Source: Vagococcus fessus (GTDB lineage Bacteria; Bacillota; Bacilli; Lactobacillales; Vagococcaceae). Taken from it: a stretch of DNA of 64,000 bases. The DNA lies in contig NZ_NGJY01000001.1 in assembly GCF_003987565.1 (NCBI RefSeq), positions 620,001 to 684,000 of the forward strand, read 5' to 3'. The notes beneath the pieces are model-generated. The model saw only the letters and a program-made list of their open reading frames with translations. It made no database searches and was not told where the DNA came from. Position 1 is the first letter of the stretch; every line of letters begins with the position of its first letter. The position numbers were made by a program, and so were the translations under genes. This document shows positions 35,700-44,571 of this stretch, piece after piece.

Positions 35700-37466
35700 T
35701 TATGTTGTTTTTAAAATAACAAAGCCTTTTGTTCCTACTGCCATTTCAGCTTCATTGTAATTTTGACTCATCACAATTTCTTGAGAATTTAAAGGACTAA
35801 TAACATAAGCTTCATTGCCTCGATTGAAATAAGCAGTCATAACTTGGTCAGCTGTACGTCTTTCAAATCCAACAACTTGTTTGTCATTATCCGATAAGAT
35901 AAACTCTAGTGAGCCTTTTGTTAAAGTTTCTTGATTATCTTTTCTAAGTGCAATTAAGTCCTTCATAAACTCATAAAAAACTAAATCTTGCTCTTCTTTA
36001 TCCCACACCATACACTTACGACAATCTGGGTCATTTTCACCTGTCATTCCGACCTCTGTACCGTAATACACACAAGGTTGCCCATGTTGTAAGAACGTAA
36101 AAGCTAATGTCATCTTAGCTACTTCTTTATCTTCTTTAGCAATGGTTAACAAACGTGCCGTATCATGTGAATCTAACATATTAAACATCACTTCATTCGT
36201 TTGCTGACGGTATAACATTAATTGCTCATTCAAGCCGCTGATCATCTTATCTGCTGAAATCCCTTCGTAAACGAAGAAATTCTCGATAGTTTCAGTAAAC
36301 GCATAGTTCATCACGGCATGGAATTCATCGCCTTGTAACCAGCTTTGAGACGAGTGCCAAATTTCACCTAGAATGTAGAAATCATCTTTTAGTGCAACAG
36401 TCTCTTTATAGAATAGTTTCCAGAAATTATGGTCTACTTCATTTGCCACATCTAAACGCCATGCATCAATATCAAATTCTTTAATCCAATACGTTGCAAT
36501 ATCAAGTAAATACTTTTGAACTTCAGGATTAGCTGTATTTAATTTTGGCATTCTAGGTGTGAAAGCAAACGTATCATATGAAACGGTTGTCGCACCTTCT
36601 TCATTTCCATTAGTCCCAAACTCAACTGGATAACTGTGAATATGGAACCAATCGGCATACTGTGATTTTTCTTCATTTTTAATCACATCTTGCCATTGTG
36701 GTGAATGATAGCCCATATGATTAAATACCGCATCTAGCATTATCTTAATACCACGCTTGTGAGCTTCCGCTACTAATGTTTTAAACGTTTCTTTATCGCC
36801 AAAGTCTGGGTCAATCTCATAGTAATCAATCGTGTCATATTTATGATTCGAATGAGCTTTGAAAATCGGGCAGAAATAAATACCGTTAATCCCTAAATCA
36901 ACTAGGTAATCTAGATTATCAATCACACCTTGCAGGTCGCCACCAAAGAAATCTTCTCTATCAGGGTCTTTACTTCCCCAAGCCAGTGTCCCTTCAGGAT
37001 CATTTGATGTATCGCCATTAGCGAAACGTTCTGGAAAGATTTGATACCAAATCGTATCCTTTACCCATTGTGGTGACTTAAATCTATCTACTTCTTGGAA
37101 GTAAGGCATTCTGAAATAGTTAGCTGCGCCAGCTTTTGTTTCTTCTGTGCAAGGGAAAATCCCACGATCACCATAAAATACTTCCTCGCCATCTATTCCA
37201 ATAACATGAAAAGCGTACTGTAAACGACGGTACTTCGCTGTTGTTTTAATTAACCAATAATCAAAATCTTCGGTTTGTGTTAATAATGTCATCGGTTCTG
37301 ACTCTTGATACCATTTATCTTGATCAATTAAATAAGGGTCTCCTTTAATCACATGTACGGCTTTAACATCGTCTCGTTTTGTTCTTAAACGAATATGAAA
37401 CTCATCTTTCTCATATAAATAAGCGTACTCACTATCTGGTCTGTGTAATAAAGCTGCTCTTTCCAT
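35700..37466 (-). CDS. Neopullulanase / maltogenic-amylase-type alpha-glycosidase (GH13_20)
   Basis: A 588-residue intracellular enzyme: an N-terminal starch-binding-like domain (about 1-125), the GH13 barrel, and a C-terminal beta domain. The four conserved regions are DAVFNHMG, WRLDVANEVD (nucleophile Asp), ILGEIWH (acid Glu) and MLDSHDTA. The N-domain and barrel match cyclomaltodextrinase/neopullulanase. It would debranch or shorten imported maltodextrins and cyclodextrins to maltose. It follows the alpha-glucosidase gene by 44 bases of heptanucleotide repeat and ribosome site. Confidence 0.92.
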   Translation of the reverse strand: MERAALLHRPDSEYAYLYEKDEFHIRLRTKRDDVKAVHVIKGDPYLIDQDKWYQESEPMTLLTQTEDFDYWLIKTTAKYRRLQYAFHVIGIDGEEVFYGDRGIFPCTEETKAGAANYFRMPYFQEVDRFKSPQWVKDTIWYQIFPERFANGDTSNDPEGTLAWGSKDPDREDFFGGDLQGVIDNLDYLVDLGINGIYFCPIFKAHSNHKYDTIDYYEIDPDFGDKETFKTLVAEAHKRGIKIMLDAVFNHMGYHSPQWQDVIKNEEKSQYADWFHIHSYPVEFGTNGNEEGATTVSYDTFAFTPRMPKLNTANPEVQKYLLDIATYWIKEFDIDAWRLDVANEVDHNFWKLFYKETVALKDDFYILGEIWHSSQSWLQGDEFHAVMNYAFTETIENFFVYEGISADKMISGLNEQLMLYRQQTNEVMFNMLDSHDTARLLTIAKEDKEVAKMTLAFTFLQHGQPCVYYGTEVGMTGENDPDCRKCMVWDKEEQDLVFYEFMKDLIALRKDNQETLTKGSLEFILSDNDKQVVGFERRTADQVMTAYFNRGNEAYVISPLNSQEIVMSQNYNEAEMAVGTKGFVILKTT

Positions 37467-37485
37467 CCTCTATCCCTCTTTTACA

Positions 37486-37527
37486 TTTTTTATTTTTTAT
37501 TTTTTATTTTTTATTTTTTATTTTTTA
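37486..37527. repeat. Heptanucleotide microsatellite (TTTTTTA)x6
   Basis: Six perfect copies of TTTTTTA (TAAAAAA on the coding strand) span the last codons and stop of the alpha-glucosidase gene and most of the gap to the next gene. Every reading frame of the repeat contains TAA, so copy change would only vary the last few residues but would change intercistronic spacing. Confidence 0.95.
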
Positions 37528-39193
37528 TCAATACAATAACACCATACGGCGGTAGTTCTTTAAGGTTATCACTATTACTAGTAAGATTTGATAAGACAAT
37601 GTCATACTCTTTAAGTGACACGTATACTTCTATTGGACAAATTTTATCCGTCATATTTGCAATAACAAGTGCTTCTTTATCTTCAGTAAAACGGCGGTAT
37701 ACAATACTGGCGTCTGATGTTGGTAGTAACTCAAACGCACCTTCTGAAAATAATGATTCTTTTTTTAATCGCAATAATGCTTGGTAATAACTTAGGATAC
37801 TTTCCTCGTCCTGTGATTGCTCTCGCACATTATACAGTTGTTCTTCATTAACACCACTCCAAGGACTAACCGTTGAAAAACCTGCATTAGCCTCTTCAGT
37901 CCACTGCATCCCACCACGACTTGCTTCTTTATTGACACTTGATAAACGTGCCAATGCCTCTTTTGAGCTTATGCCTTTAGCTAGCATATCCTTATAATAA
38001 CTAACTGCTTCAGGTGCTTGGAAGTCCGATACATCATGACTCACCAAATTTTTCATGCCGATTTCTTCACCGTATAACAGCACGGGTAACCCACGCATCA
38101 AGTACATCACGGTCGCTAACATCTTGGCACTTTCGTCACGGTAAGTGTCATCATTACCAAATCTTGAAACAAGTCTAGGCATATCATGGTTATTCCAATA
38201 AAGTGTGGGATATCTTTCTCCCGCTAAGGCCGCTTGCCATTCAGCCATCGTTTCTTTAAAGGCGCTTACATCTAACTCTTTAGTTAGGAGACTTTCTGGT
38301 ACTTTATCATTCTTCTCAACCACTCGTTCTGGGAAATAGCGGAAACTTACAACCGTATCGCACTGATTTCGATTAGAATCCGTGTATTCTTTTGCTAATT
38401 CACATGTTGCCGAGGCTGCTTCACCTAAAATAAAAATATCAGGTTTAATTTTTCTAAGTTCTCCAATAAATTCGGCTAAATACTCTTGAACTTTTGGTAA
38501 ATTAGCGTAATACTCTTCTGCTATTGCAAATTCTCCCTCTGGAGTATCCGGTACATTTAATGATAAATCTGCTTTTGCCATATGAATAAACGCATCTAAA
38601 CGATAACCATCTATGCCCTTACTTAACCAATATTTAGCAATATGTAACATAGCATGTCTGACTTCCACATTCTCCCAATTCAAATCTGGCATTTCTTTAT
38701 CAAATAAGTGGAAATAGTACTCACCACTCTTATCATCCATTTCCCAAACAGACCCTCCAAAGAATGACGCCCAGTTATTCGGTAAACCATTATCTTCTTT
38801 CGGCTTCTCCCAAATGTAATAGTCTCTGTAAATATTTTCGGGTCCTTTTAACGCTTCTTGAAACCAAGGGTGCTGCTTAGAGGTGTGATTTAAAACAAAA
38901 TCAAAGACAACTTTCAGCTCTCGCTTATGTGCTTCTTTAATAAATAACTCTAACTCTTCTTCCGTCCCAAAAATCGGATCGATTGCATAATAATTAGAGA
39001 TATCGTAACCGTTATCAATTTGTGGTGAAATAAAAATCGGATTCAGCCACAATGTATTAACGCCAAGATCTTTAATATAATCTAATTCATCAATGATCCC
39101 TTTAATATCACCTATCCCATCATGATTACTATCTTTAAAACTCTTTGGATAGATTTGATAAACGATTGCTTCTTGCCACCAATTAGAAGACAT
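37511..39193 (-). CDS. Alpha-glucosidase / oligo-1,6-glucosidase (GH13)
   Basis: A 560-residue GH13 enzyme (WWQEAIVYQIYPKSFKDSN) with conserved regions DFVLNHTS, YRLDAFIHM, ILGEAAS and WNNHDMPR. It resembles MalL and DexB type glucosidases; alpha-1,6 versus alpha-1,4 preference needs comparison (VFDFVLNHTS alone does not settle it). It likely releases glucose from isomalto- or maltooligosaccharides in the cytoplasm. CAGAGGAGG precedes ATG 39193. Its stop lies inside a heptanucleotide repeat. Confidence 0.92.
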   Translation of the reverse strand: MSSNWWQEAIVYQIYPKSFKDSNHDGIGDIKGIIDELDYIKDLGVNTLWLNPIFISPQIDNGYDISNYYAIDPIFGTEEELELFIKEAHKRELKVVFDFVLNHTSKQHPWFQEALKGPENIYRDYYIWEKPKEDNGLPNNWASFFGGSVWEMDDKSGEYYFHLFDKEMPDLNWENVEVRHAMLHIAKYWLSKGIDGYRLDAFIHMAKADLSLNVPDTPEGEFAIAEEYYANLPKVQEYLAEFIGELRKIKPDIFILGEAASATCELAKEYTDSNRNQCDTVVSFRYFPERVVEKNDKVPESLLTKELDVSAFKETMAEWQAALAGERYPTLYWNNHDMPRLVSRFGNDDTYRDESAKMLATVMYLMRGLPVLLYGEEIGMKNLVSHDVSDFQAPEAVSYYKDMLAKGISSKEALARLSSVNKEASRGGMQWTEEANAGFSTVSPWSGVNEEQLYNVREQSQDEESILSYYQALLRLKKESLFSEGAFELLPTSDASIVYRRFTEDKEALVIANMTDKICPIEVYVSLKEYDIVLSNLTSNSDNLKELPPYGVIVLIKNKK

Positions 39194-39231
39194 CTCTTAA
39201 CCTCCTCTGCTTTCTTGTAACTCACATTCCT

Positions 39232-39286
39232 AGAATACCTAATGTTACATGTAACAACAATAAAGAAAGTCGTGATACCGATAACA
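39232..39286 (-). promoter_or_regulatory. Alpha-glucosidase promoter with two MalR-type operators
   Basis: On the minus strand TTGTTG (39255-39260) and TATTCT (39232-39237) are spaced by 17 bases. The perfect palindrome TGTTACATGTAACA (39243-39256) fills the spacer and a second copy, TGATACCGATAACA, is at 39273-39286, 30 bp away centre to centre. Both match TGWTA-N4-TAWCA, the same motif pair found at malE. Confidence 0.72.
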
Positions 39287-39323
39287 AAAAAAGACAAGTG
39301 ATAATTTTATCACTTGTCTTTTG
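39286..39323 (-). terminator. Rho-independent terminator after the LacI-family gene
   Basis: AAAAGACAAGTGATAA / TTATCACTTGTCTTTT forms a perfect stem, followed on the minus strand by TTTG after a T run. It touches the outer MalR-type operator. Confidence 0.92.
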
Positions 39324-39324
39324 A

Positions 39325-40275
39325 CTACCGAGAGCTACTCTCTCTAACTATTAACTCCGGTTCAAAAAAAAGATTACCTTGAGGCGCCCCTTTTTGTTCT
39401 AATTTATTTAATAACATCTTCGCACAGGATTTTCCCATCTCAATAACAGGTTGTTTGATTGTTGTTAATTGCGGGTAAGCAATCTGGTCTAAAAAGACAC
39501 CATCATATCCAACGACCCCATAATCTTGAGGAATACTCGCCCCTTTATGAAGCAAGCCTCGCTCAATTCCTAGAGCTAAACGATCGGAACTACATATAAA
39601 ACACGTATTCTTTTCAAATGTCGCAAAATTTTCTTCAATAAAAGCAGTAGTGTATCTAGAACGATTGTCAAACCGATAAATTTCTGGAATACGTTGCGCT
39701 TTTTGCATGGTATTAATGTAGCCAGCCTCCCTTGAAAATTCAAAGGTTTCTTTAACATCAATGCCAATAAATACTAGGCGTTCATACCCTTTTTCAATCG
39801 CGTGTTCCGTCGATAAGGTGGTCCCTTGCATATTATCCGTATCTACAAAATCATGACCATAACGATTTTCACCGAATAATACAACCGGTTTATCAATTTG
39901 GCCAATCCATTCATAATCTTTATCCCGCATGCCGGTAATGATATAACCATCGGACTGTCCAATATCAAAACTATTTTCTGTTACCAATTGTAACGAATAT
40001 TGATTTTTATCCAACTCTTTTGAAATCCCCATTAACAAGTTCATGTAATAAGGTTCTGTCGTATCCATCTCTTCTAAAATCACCATTTTTATGACTTGTG
40101 TTCTATTGTTTGCCAAAGCCTTTGCGGCAACATTTGGTGTATAATTTAATTCATTCATCGCATTAAAAACTAATTCTTTCAATTCATCCGTTACTTTTTC
40201 AGGATGATTGATAACACGTGACACGGTCATTTTAGACACGTTCGCTTTACGTGCTACATCTGCTAAGGTAACCAT
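39325..40275 (-). CDS. malR: LacI-family regulator of maltodextrin genes (MalR-like)
   Basis: A 316-residue LacI-family repressor: HTH at residues 1-55 (TLADVARKANVSKMTVSRV and the hinge region with NYTPNVAAKALANN), followed by a periplasmic-binding-like effector domain. It lies at the upstream end of the maltodextrin genes, in the same direction but separated by a terminator. Its target is probably the TGWTA-N4-TAWCA motif seen at both downstream promoters; the effector is likely maltose or maltotriose. TGGAGGAGGCAGTCC precedes the ATG. Confidence 0.85.
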   Translation of the reverse strand: MVTLADVARKANVSKMTVSRVINHPEKVTDELKELVFNAMNELNYTPNVAAKALANNRTQVIKMVILEEMDTTEPYYMNLLMGISKELDKNQYSLQLVTENSFDIGQSDGYIITGMRDKDYEWIGQIDKPVVLFGENRYGHDFVDTDNMQGTTLSTEHAIEKGYERLVFIGIDVKETFEFSREAGYINTMQKAQRIPEIYRFDNRSRYTTAFIEENFATFEKNTCFICSSDRLALGIERGLLHKGASIPQDYGVVGYDGVFLDQIAYPQLTTIKQPVIEMGKSCAKMLLNKLEQKGAPQGNLFFEPELIVRESSSR

Positions 40276-40313
40276 GGACTGCCTCCTCCAAACACTTACT
40301 CAGTACTAGTATG

Positions 40314-40342
40314 ATTATAACTTTAAACTAATAAATTGCCAA
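40314..40342 (-). promoter_or_regulatory. malR promoter
   Basis: On the minus strand TTGGCA (40337-40342) and TATAAT (40314-40319) are spaced by 17 bases. No TGWTA-N4-TAWCA copy is seen here, so the gene does not look self-regulated through that motif. Confidence 0.65.
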
Positions 40343-40380
40343 TGAGGAAAATTAAAAACTACCTCATGGAAATTTAAGAG

Positions 40381-40409
40381 TTGACTATTATTAAATTTAA
40401 TGAGATAGT
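40381..40409 (+). promoter_or_regulatory. Probable promoter of the T-box/NhaC transcript
   Basis: TTGACT (40381-40386) and GATAGT (40404-40409) are spaced by 17 bases. Transcription would begin near 40416 and run into the T-box leader. Confidence 0.5.
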
Positions 40410-40439
40410 ATATCAAACATATTCCTCTTTAAAGGTTTA

Positions 40440-40642
40440 GTAACTTTTCATTTTAGCGTACAGAGAGTTGACGGTCGGTGCAAGTCAATCAGGATGAACA
40501 AGTGAATTACACCCTTTGCATAAAAAAGAGACGGTTAAGCTCGTTAACGCTTATAAGAGCAAGTCACATTAGACTTGGAATTTTGGGTGGTACCACGACT
40601 ATTTCGTCCCAGTTAGCTTTAGAGCTAGCTGGGGCTTTTTTT
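40440..40642 (+). ncRNA. T-box leader, probable Tyr specifier
   Basis: The T-box sequence GGGTGGTACCACG is at 40585-40597. Stem I begins near 40458 with the usual AGAGAGTTGACGGTCGGTG. The specifier loop contains GAATTACA; read with the normal rule that a purine follows, the specifier is TAC (40508-40510), that is tRNA-Tyr, though TTA cannot be wholly excluded. The terminator (CCCAGTTAGCTTT / AGAGCTAGCTGGGG) at 40608-40642 ends in a T run. Uncharged tRNA should favour readthrough into the NhaC-family gene. Confidence 0.88.
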
Positions 40643-40670
40643 ATTTCAAAAATTATTAGGAGGCATAGTC

Positions 40671-40754
40671 ATGTTTATTATTACGTCACGCAGTGTGGGA
40701 GGGATTGCTCGTTATCGTCTTTCAGTTATGACATCATCACTTACACATAACTAG
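40671..40754 (+). CDS. Short reading frame (27 residues) between the T-box and the transporter
   Basis: ATG at 40671 has a strong AGGAGGCATAGTC ribosome site. The frame encodes MFIITSRSVGGIARYRLSVM followed by TSSLTHN and stops with TAG at 40752, where TAGGAGG doubles as the ribosome site of the NhaC-family gene. I recognise no family. The layout suggests a translationally coupled leader peptide; whether it is translated is not known. Confidence 0.45.
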   Translation: MFIITSRSVGGIARYRLSVMTSSLTHN

Positions 40755-40767
40755 GAGGACTTTACCC

Positions 40768-42150
40768 ATGACAAAAAAATTGACATTCAAAGAAGCGTTA
40801 CTTATTTTCATCATTATGATTACCATTTTAGGAACAGCCGTTATCAAATTTAATATGAGCCCAACCGCTCCCATCATCTTAACAATCGCCCTACTGCTTT
40901 TGTGGGGACGTTCAAAAAAAATAAGTTGGGATGACATTCATAAAGGAATTATTGAAGGGGTCTCTACAGGAATTATTCCTATGTTAATCTTTCTTCTCAT
41001 AGGGGCGCTCATCGCCTCTTGGATTGCTGCGGGCGTTATCCCTGCAATGATGGTTGTTGGATTTAAATTAATTAATATTAACTTTTTTATTCCCTCAACA
41101 TTCATCGTCTGCGCCGTTATTGGAACATCAATCGGTAGTGCTTTTACTACGGCCACAACGATTGGACTGGCCTTAATGGGAATGGGAACAGCACTCGGAT
41201 TTAATCCCGCACTTATTGCTGGAGCTATCATTTCAGGTGCGGTTTTCGGTGATAAAATGTCTCCACTTTCCGACAGTACGAATTTATCTGCTGCTATTGC
41301 GGGCACCGATTTATTCAAACACATTCGCAACTTGATGTGGACGACTATTCCAGCTTTTACTATTGCGACACTATTATTCTTTACTCTAGGAAGACAAACT
41401 ACTGCTACCGCCAACTTAACTGAAGTGACACACTTGTCTACAGCCCTAAGCTCTCACTTCTCAATTGGCTGGTGGTCTGCCTTACCTATTATTTTGATGG
41501 TTGTCTTTTCAATAATGAAAGTTCCAGCTATCGCCACACTTTTAACAAATATAGCTCTTTCCATTGGCTTACTTATCATTCAAAATCCAACCATTCGTTT
41601 AAGTGAGATTGCTGATTTAATTGAAAATGGCTTTGTTTCAAAAATAGGTGTTCCCGAACTTGATACACTTCTAACACGTGGCGGCTTAATTAGCATGCTA
41701 AGTTCAATCTCACTCATTATCCTAACTTTAACATTAGGTGGCCTATTGATTAACTTTGGAATTATTGATGCCTTAATGGCTCCGATTACAACCAAACTGA
41801 CATCAAATGGCTCTTTAATTGCGGCGACCGTATTCGGTGGGATTATGACAAATATCATGATTGGCGAACAATACCTAGCCATTATTCTTCCAGGTAAAGC
41901 GATGAAACCTGCTTTTGATAAAAGTGACCTAGCTCCAACGGCTCTATCTCGTGCTCTTGAAGATTCAGGTGCCGTACTAAATACGCTAATCCCTTGGGGT
42001 GTTAGTGGTGTCTTTATGGCTCAAACGCTTGGTGTTAGTACGCTTGCTTACTTACCTTTCTGTTTCTTTAATTTACTTTGCCCCATCCTATCTATCTTAT
42101 CTGGCTTTACTGGCATCGGCCTTAGTAAAAAAGAAACGGTATCAGCCTAA
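40768..42150 (+). CDS. NhaC-family antiporter, candidate tyrosine transporter (YheL-like)
   Basis: A 460-residue polytopic membrane protein with about eleven helices and the NhaC motifs (GAVFGDKMSPLSDSTN). NhaC-family members are classed as Na+/H+ antiporters, but comparative studies of T-boxes predicted that YheL members with Tyr T-boxes move tyrosine; the Tyr-type leader here supports that. AGGAGGAC precedes the ATG. It ends in a bidirectional terminator shared with fhs. Confidence 0.85.
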   Translation: MTKKLTFKEALLIFIIMITILGTAVIKFNMSPTAPIILTIALLLLWGRSKKISWDDIHKGIIEGVSTGIIPMLIFLLIGALIASWIAAGVIPAMMVVGFKLININFFIPSTFIVCAVIGTSIGSAFTTATTIGLALMGMGTALGFNPALIAGAIISGAVFGDKMSPLSDSTNLSAAIAGTDLFKHIRNLMWTTIPAFTIATLLFFTLGRQTTATANLTEVTHLSTALSSHFSIGWWSALPIILMVVFSIMKVPAIATLLTNIALSIGLLIIQNPTIRLSEIADLIENGFVSKIGVPELDTLLTRGGLISMLSSISLIILTLTLGGLLINFGIIDALMAPITTKLTSNGSLIAATVFGGIMTNIMIGEQYLAIILPGKAMKPAFDKSDLAPTALSRALEDSGAVLNTLIPWGVSGVFMAQTLGVSTLAYLPFCFFNLLCPILSILSGFTGIGLSKKETVSA

Positions 42151-42151
42151 A

Positions 42152-42190
42152 CAAAAAAGGACTTAGCCAATTGGCTAAGTCCTTTTTATT
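42152..42190. terminator. Bidirectional terminator between the transporter and fhs
   Basis: A perfect stem (AAGGACTTAGCCAA / TTGGCTAAGTCCTT) has A-rich and T-rich flanks on its two sides. Confidence 0.92.
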
Positions 42191-43863
42191 TAAAATAAAC
42201 CGGTAATCATACCGTCTTCTGTCACATCAATTTTATTTGCTGCTGGGATTTTTGGTAACCCTGGCATCGTCATCACATCACCTGTGTATACGACGATAAA
42301 GCCTGCCCCAGCGGATACTTTCATACGACTAACCTCTACTGCAAAATCAGTTGGACGTCCTAACAATTTAGGATTATCTGATAATGAGTATTGCGTCTTC
42401 GCCATACAGACTGGTAAATGACCAAATCCTAAGCTTTCTAATTTCGCCATCATCGTTCTAGCAGCTGGTGCAAATTGGACAGTCGCACCACCGTATATTT
42501 TTGTGACTATTTTTTCAATTTTTTCAGCAATACTATCTGACTCTTCGTAAGCAAATTGAAGCTCACTTGGTTGTTCTGCAAGAGCAACGACTTCCTCTGC
42601 CAAATCACGAGCACCTTCTCCACCTTTTGCCCATACATCAGATAAAATAACTTTCACGCCAAGCTCAGCACATTTTTCAGTGACTAATGCTATTTCTTTC
42701 TCTGTATCTGTTGGGAATTTATTCAACGCAACAACTGCTGGTAGCTCATATACGTCAGTCATATTTTCTACATGTTTAAGTAAATTGGGTAATCCAGCTT
42801 CAAGAGCTACTAAATCTTCTGATTGTAACTCATCTTTACCTAAGCCACCATGCATTTTCAAGGCACGAATGGTCGCAACGACTACAACAGCAGAAGGTCT
42901 AACACCAGACTGTCGGCATTTAATATCTAAGAATTTCTCTGCACCTAAGTCGGCACCAAAACCAGCTTCTGTTACCACATAATCGCCTAATTTCATGGCT
43001 GTTTTTGTCGCAATCACTGAATTACAACCATGTGCTATATTAGCGAATGGTCCTCCGTGGATAATCGCAGGGTTGTTTTCTAACGTTTGAACTAAATTAG
43101 GTTTAATCGCATCTTTAAGAAGAGCTGTCATCGCACCTTCTGCTTGTAAATCTCCTGCCGTTACTGGATTATTTTCATAGTCGTACGCCACGATGATACG
43201 TTTTAAGCGTGCTTTTAAATCATTTAAATCATCTGCTAAACATAAAATAGCCATAATTTCTGAGGCAACTGTTATTTCAAAGCCATCTTCACGAGGAACA
43301 CCATTAACACGAGCGCCAAGCCCACAAACAATTTGTCGTAACTGACGGTCATTCATATCCACACAACGTTTCCAGTTAATACGATTAACGTCTATCTTCA
43401 GAACATTCCCTTGATGAATATGATTATCTAAAAGAGCAGCCAGCAAGTTATTAGCAGCTCCAATTGCATGAAAATCGCCTGTAAAGTGTAAATTGATATC
43501 TTCCATTGGCACGACTTGCGCATAACCGCCACCCGCAGCGCCACCTTTAATTCCGAAAACAGGCCCTAAAGAAGGTTCTCTTAAAGCAATGACAGCCTTT
43601 TTACCGATTAAGTTTAAGCCATCTCCTAGCCCTACAACTGTTGTTGTTTTCCCTTCACCAGCTGGCGTTGGGGTAATGGCAGTTACTAAGATCACTTTAG
43701 CTTTTTCTTCCTTATCTTTAAGCTGATTAACGTCAATTTTCCCTTTATAGTTGCCGTAAAACTCTAACGTTTGACGGTCTAATCCAATCTTAGCCCCTAC
43801 CTCTTCAATAAATGCCATATCATTTTGCTGTGCAATCTCAATATCTGATAAATAGTCTGTCAT
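42190..43863 (-). CDS. fhs: Formate-tetrahydrofolate ligase
   Basis: A 557-residue enzyme making 10-formyl-tetrahydrofolate from formate, tetrahydrofolate and ATP. The P-loop [18 protein letters not shown] is near residues 86-105, and [10 protein letters not shown] and PGLPKIPAA near the C terminus are family signatures. It feeds purine and initiator formyl-Met-tRNA synthesis. AGGAGGC precedes the ATG; a CAGGTT...AACCTG hairpin lies in the leader. It is monocistronic. Confidence 0.97.
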   Translation of the reverse strand: MTDYLSDIEIAQQNDMAFIEEVGAKIGLDRQTLEFYGNYKGKIDVNQLKDKEEKAKVILVTAITPTPAGEGKTTTVVGLGDGLNLIGKKAVIALREPSLGPVFGIKGGAAGGGYAQVVPMEDINLHFTGDFHAIGAANNLLAALLDNHIHQGNVLKIDVNRINWKRCVDMNDRQLRQIVCGLGARVNGVPREDGFEITVASEIMAILCLADDLNDLKARLKRIIVAYDYENNPVTAGDLQAEGAMTALLKDAIKPNLVQTLENNPAIIHGGPFANIAHGCNSVIATKTAMKLGDYVVTEAGFGADLGAEKFLDIKCRQSGVRPSAVVVVATIRALKMHGGLGKDELQSEDLVALEAGLPNLLKHVENMTDVYELPAVVALNKFPTDTEKEIALVTEKCAELGVKVILSDVWAKGGEGARDLAEEVVALAEQPSELQFAYEESDSIAEKIEKIVTKIYGGATVQFAPAARTMMAKLESLGFGHLPVCMAKTQYSLSDNPKLLGRPTDFAVEVSRMKVSAGAGFIVVYTGDVMTMPGLPKIPAANKIDVTEDGMITGLF

Positions 43864-43961
43864 ACTATTGCCTCCTTCTATCAGGTTGTTCTACTTTAAC
43901 CTGTCCTTTTCTCGCTTTTTCTATTCTACCATTATTCCCTCCCTTTATTAAGAAATAAACC

Positions 43962-43998
43962 TATAAAAAAAGAGCAACCCAATTACTGGCTACTCTTT
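43962..43998 (-). terminator. Rho-independent terminator after the TlpA-like gene
   Basis: AGAGTAGCC / GGGTTGCTCT (G-U pairs) with a 7-base loop is followed on the minus strand by TTTTTTTATAGG. Confidence 0.8.
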
Positions 43999-44550
43999 AA
44001 TCAACTCTATTCCATTTTTTAAAGCCTCTTCTGATACTTGTCCCATAATTCTACCTTGAATCACACCATCCTGATCGATAATAACCGTTGCAGGTAGTGC
44101 CGCTAAGCCATATTTATAACCAGTATCTGTCGTCTTATCAAAATAAGTTTCAATCTCAATTCCATTTGTTTCTAAAAATTCCAATGCCAAGTCTTGTGTT
44201 TCACGTTGACCATCAGCTTGATTAATAAATAAGAAATCCACATCAGGATTTTCTTTTTTCATCTTCTCAAATAAGGGCATTTCCTCACGACAAGGTGGAC
44301 ACCAACTCGCCCAAAAATTAACGACAATCGGCTTTCCTTTATGGTCAGATAACTTCCCTCTCTTGCCGTTCTTATCCTCATAAGTAAAATCAAAACTCTC
44401 ATCTGTGATACTTTTTACTTCCTCTTCAATCGGTGGTTCTGGAGCTGTTACAGGCATTTCATAATCCGCTGTCAGCTTTTGATACAACACATAACTTCCT
44501 ATTAATAACACTGGTACGATTAACAGTAATAACCAATTTTTCTTAGTCAT
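43990..44550 (-). CDS. Membrane-anchored thioredoxin-like protein (TlpA/ResA/Etrx type)
   Basis: A 186-residue protein with an N-terminal membrane anchor (residues 6-23), a Pro/Glu-rich linker and a thioredoxin fold whose active site is WCPPC (Cys84 and Cys87). The cis-proline region LAALPATVI follows. It would reduce disulfides outside the membrane, taking electrons from CcdA encoded 21 bases upstream. In pneumococcus the equivalent Etrx proteins recycle surface methionine sulfoxide reductase; lactic bacteria lack c-type cytochromes, the other usual client. Confidence 0.92.
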   Translation of the reverse strand: MTKKNWLLLLIVPVLLIGSYVLYQKLTADYEMPVTAPEPPIEEEVKSITDESFDFTYEDKNGKRGKLSDHKGKPIVVNFWASWCPPCREEMPLFEKMKKENPDVDFLFINQADGQRETQDLALEFLETNGIEIETYFDKTTDTGYKYGLAALPATVIIDQDGVIQGRIMGQVSEEALKNGIELIKE

Positions 44551-44571
44551 ATTTCATTCTCCTTTTCTACT

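Noticed and set aside
40478-40750. 90-residue plus-strand frame across the T-box leader
   Set aside because: It runs straight through stem I, the T-box and the terminator of the leader RNA, has no ribosome site, and its end overlaps the better supported 27-residue frame.
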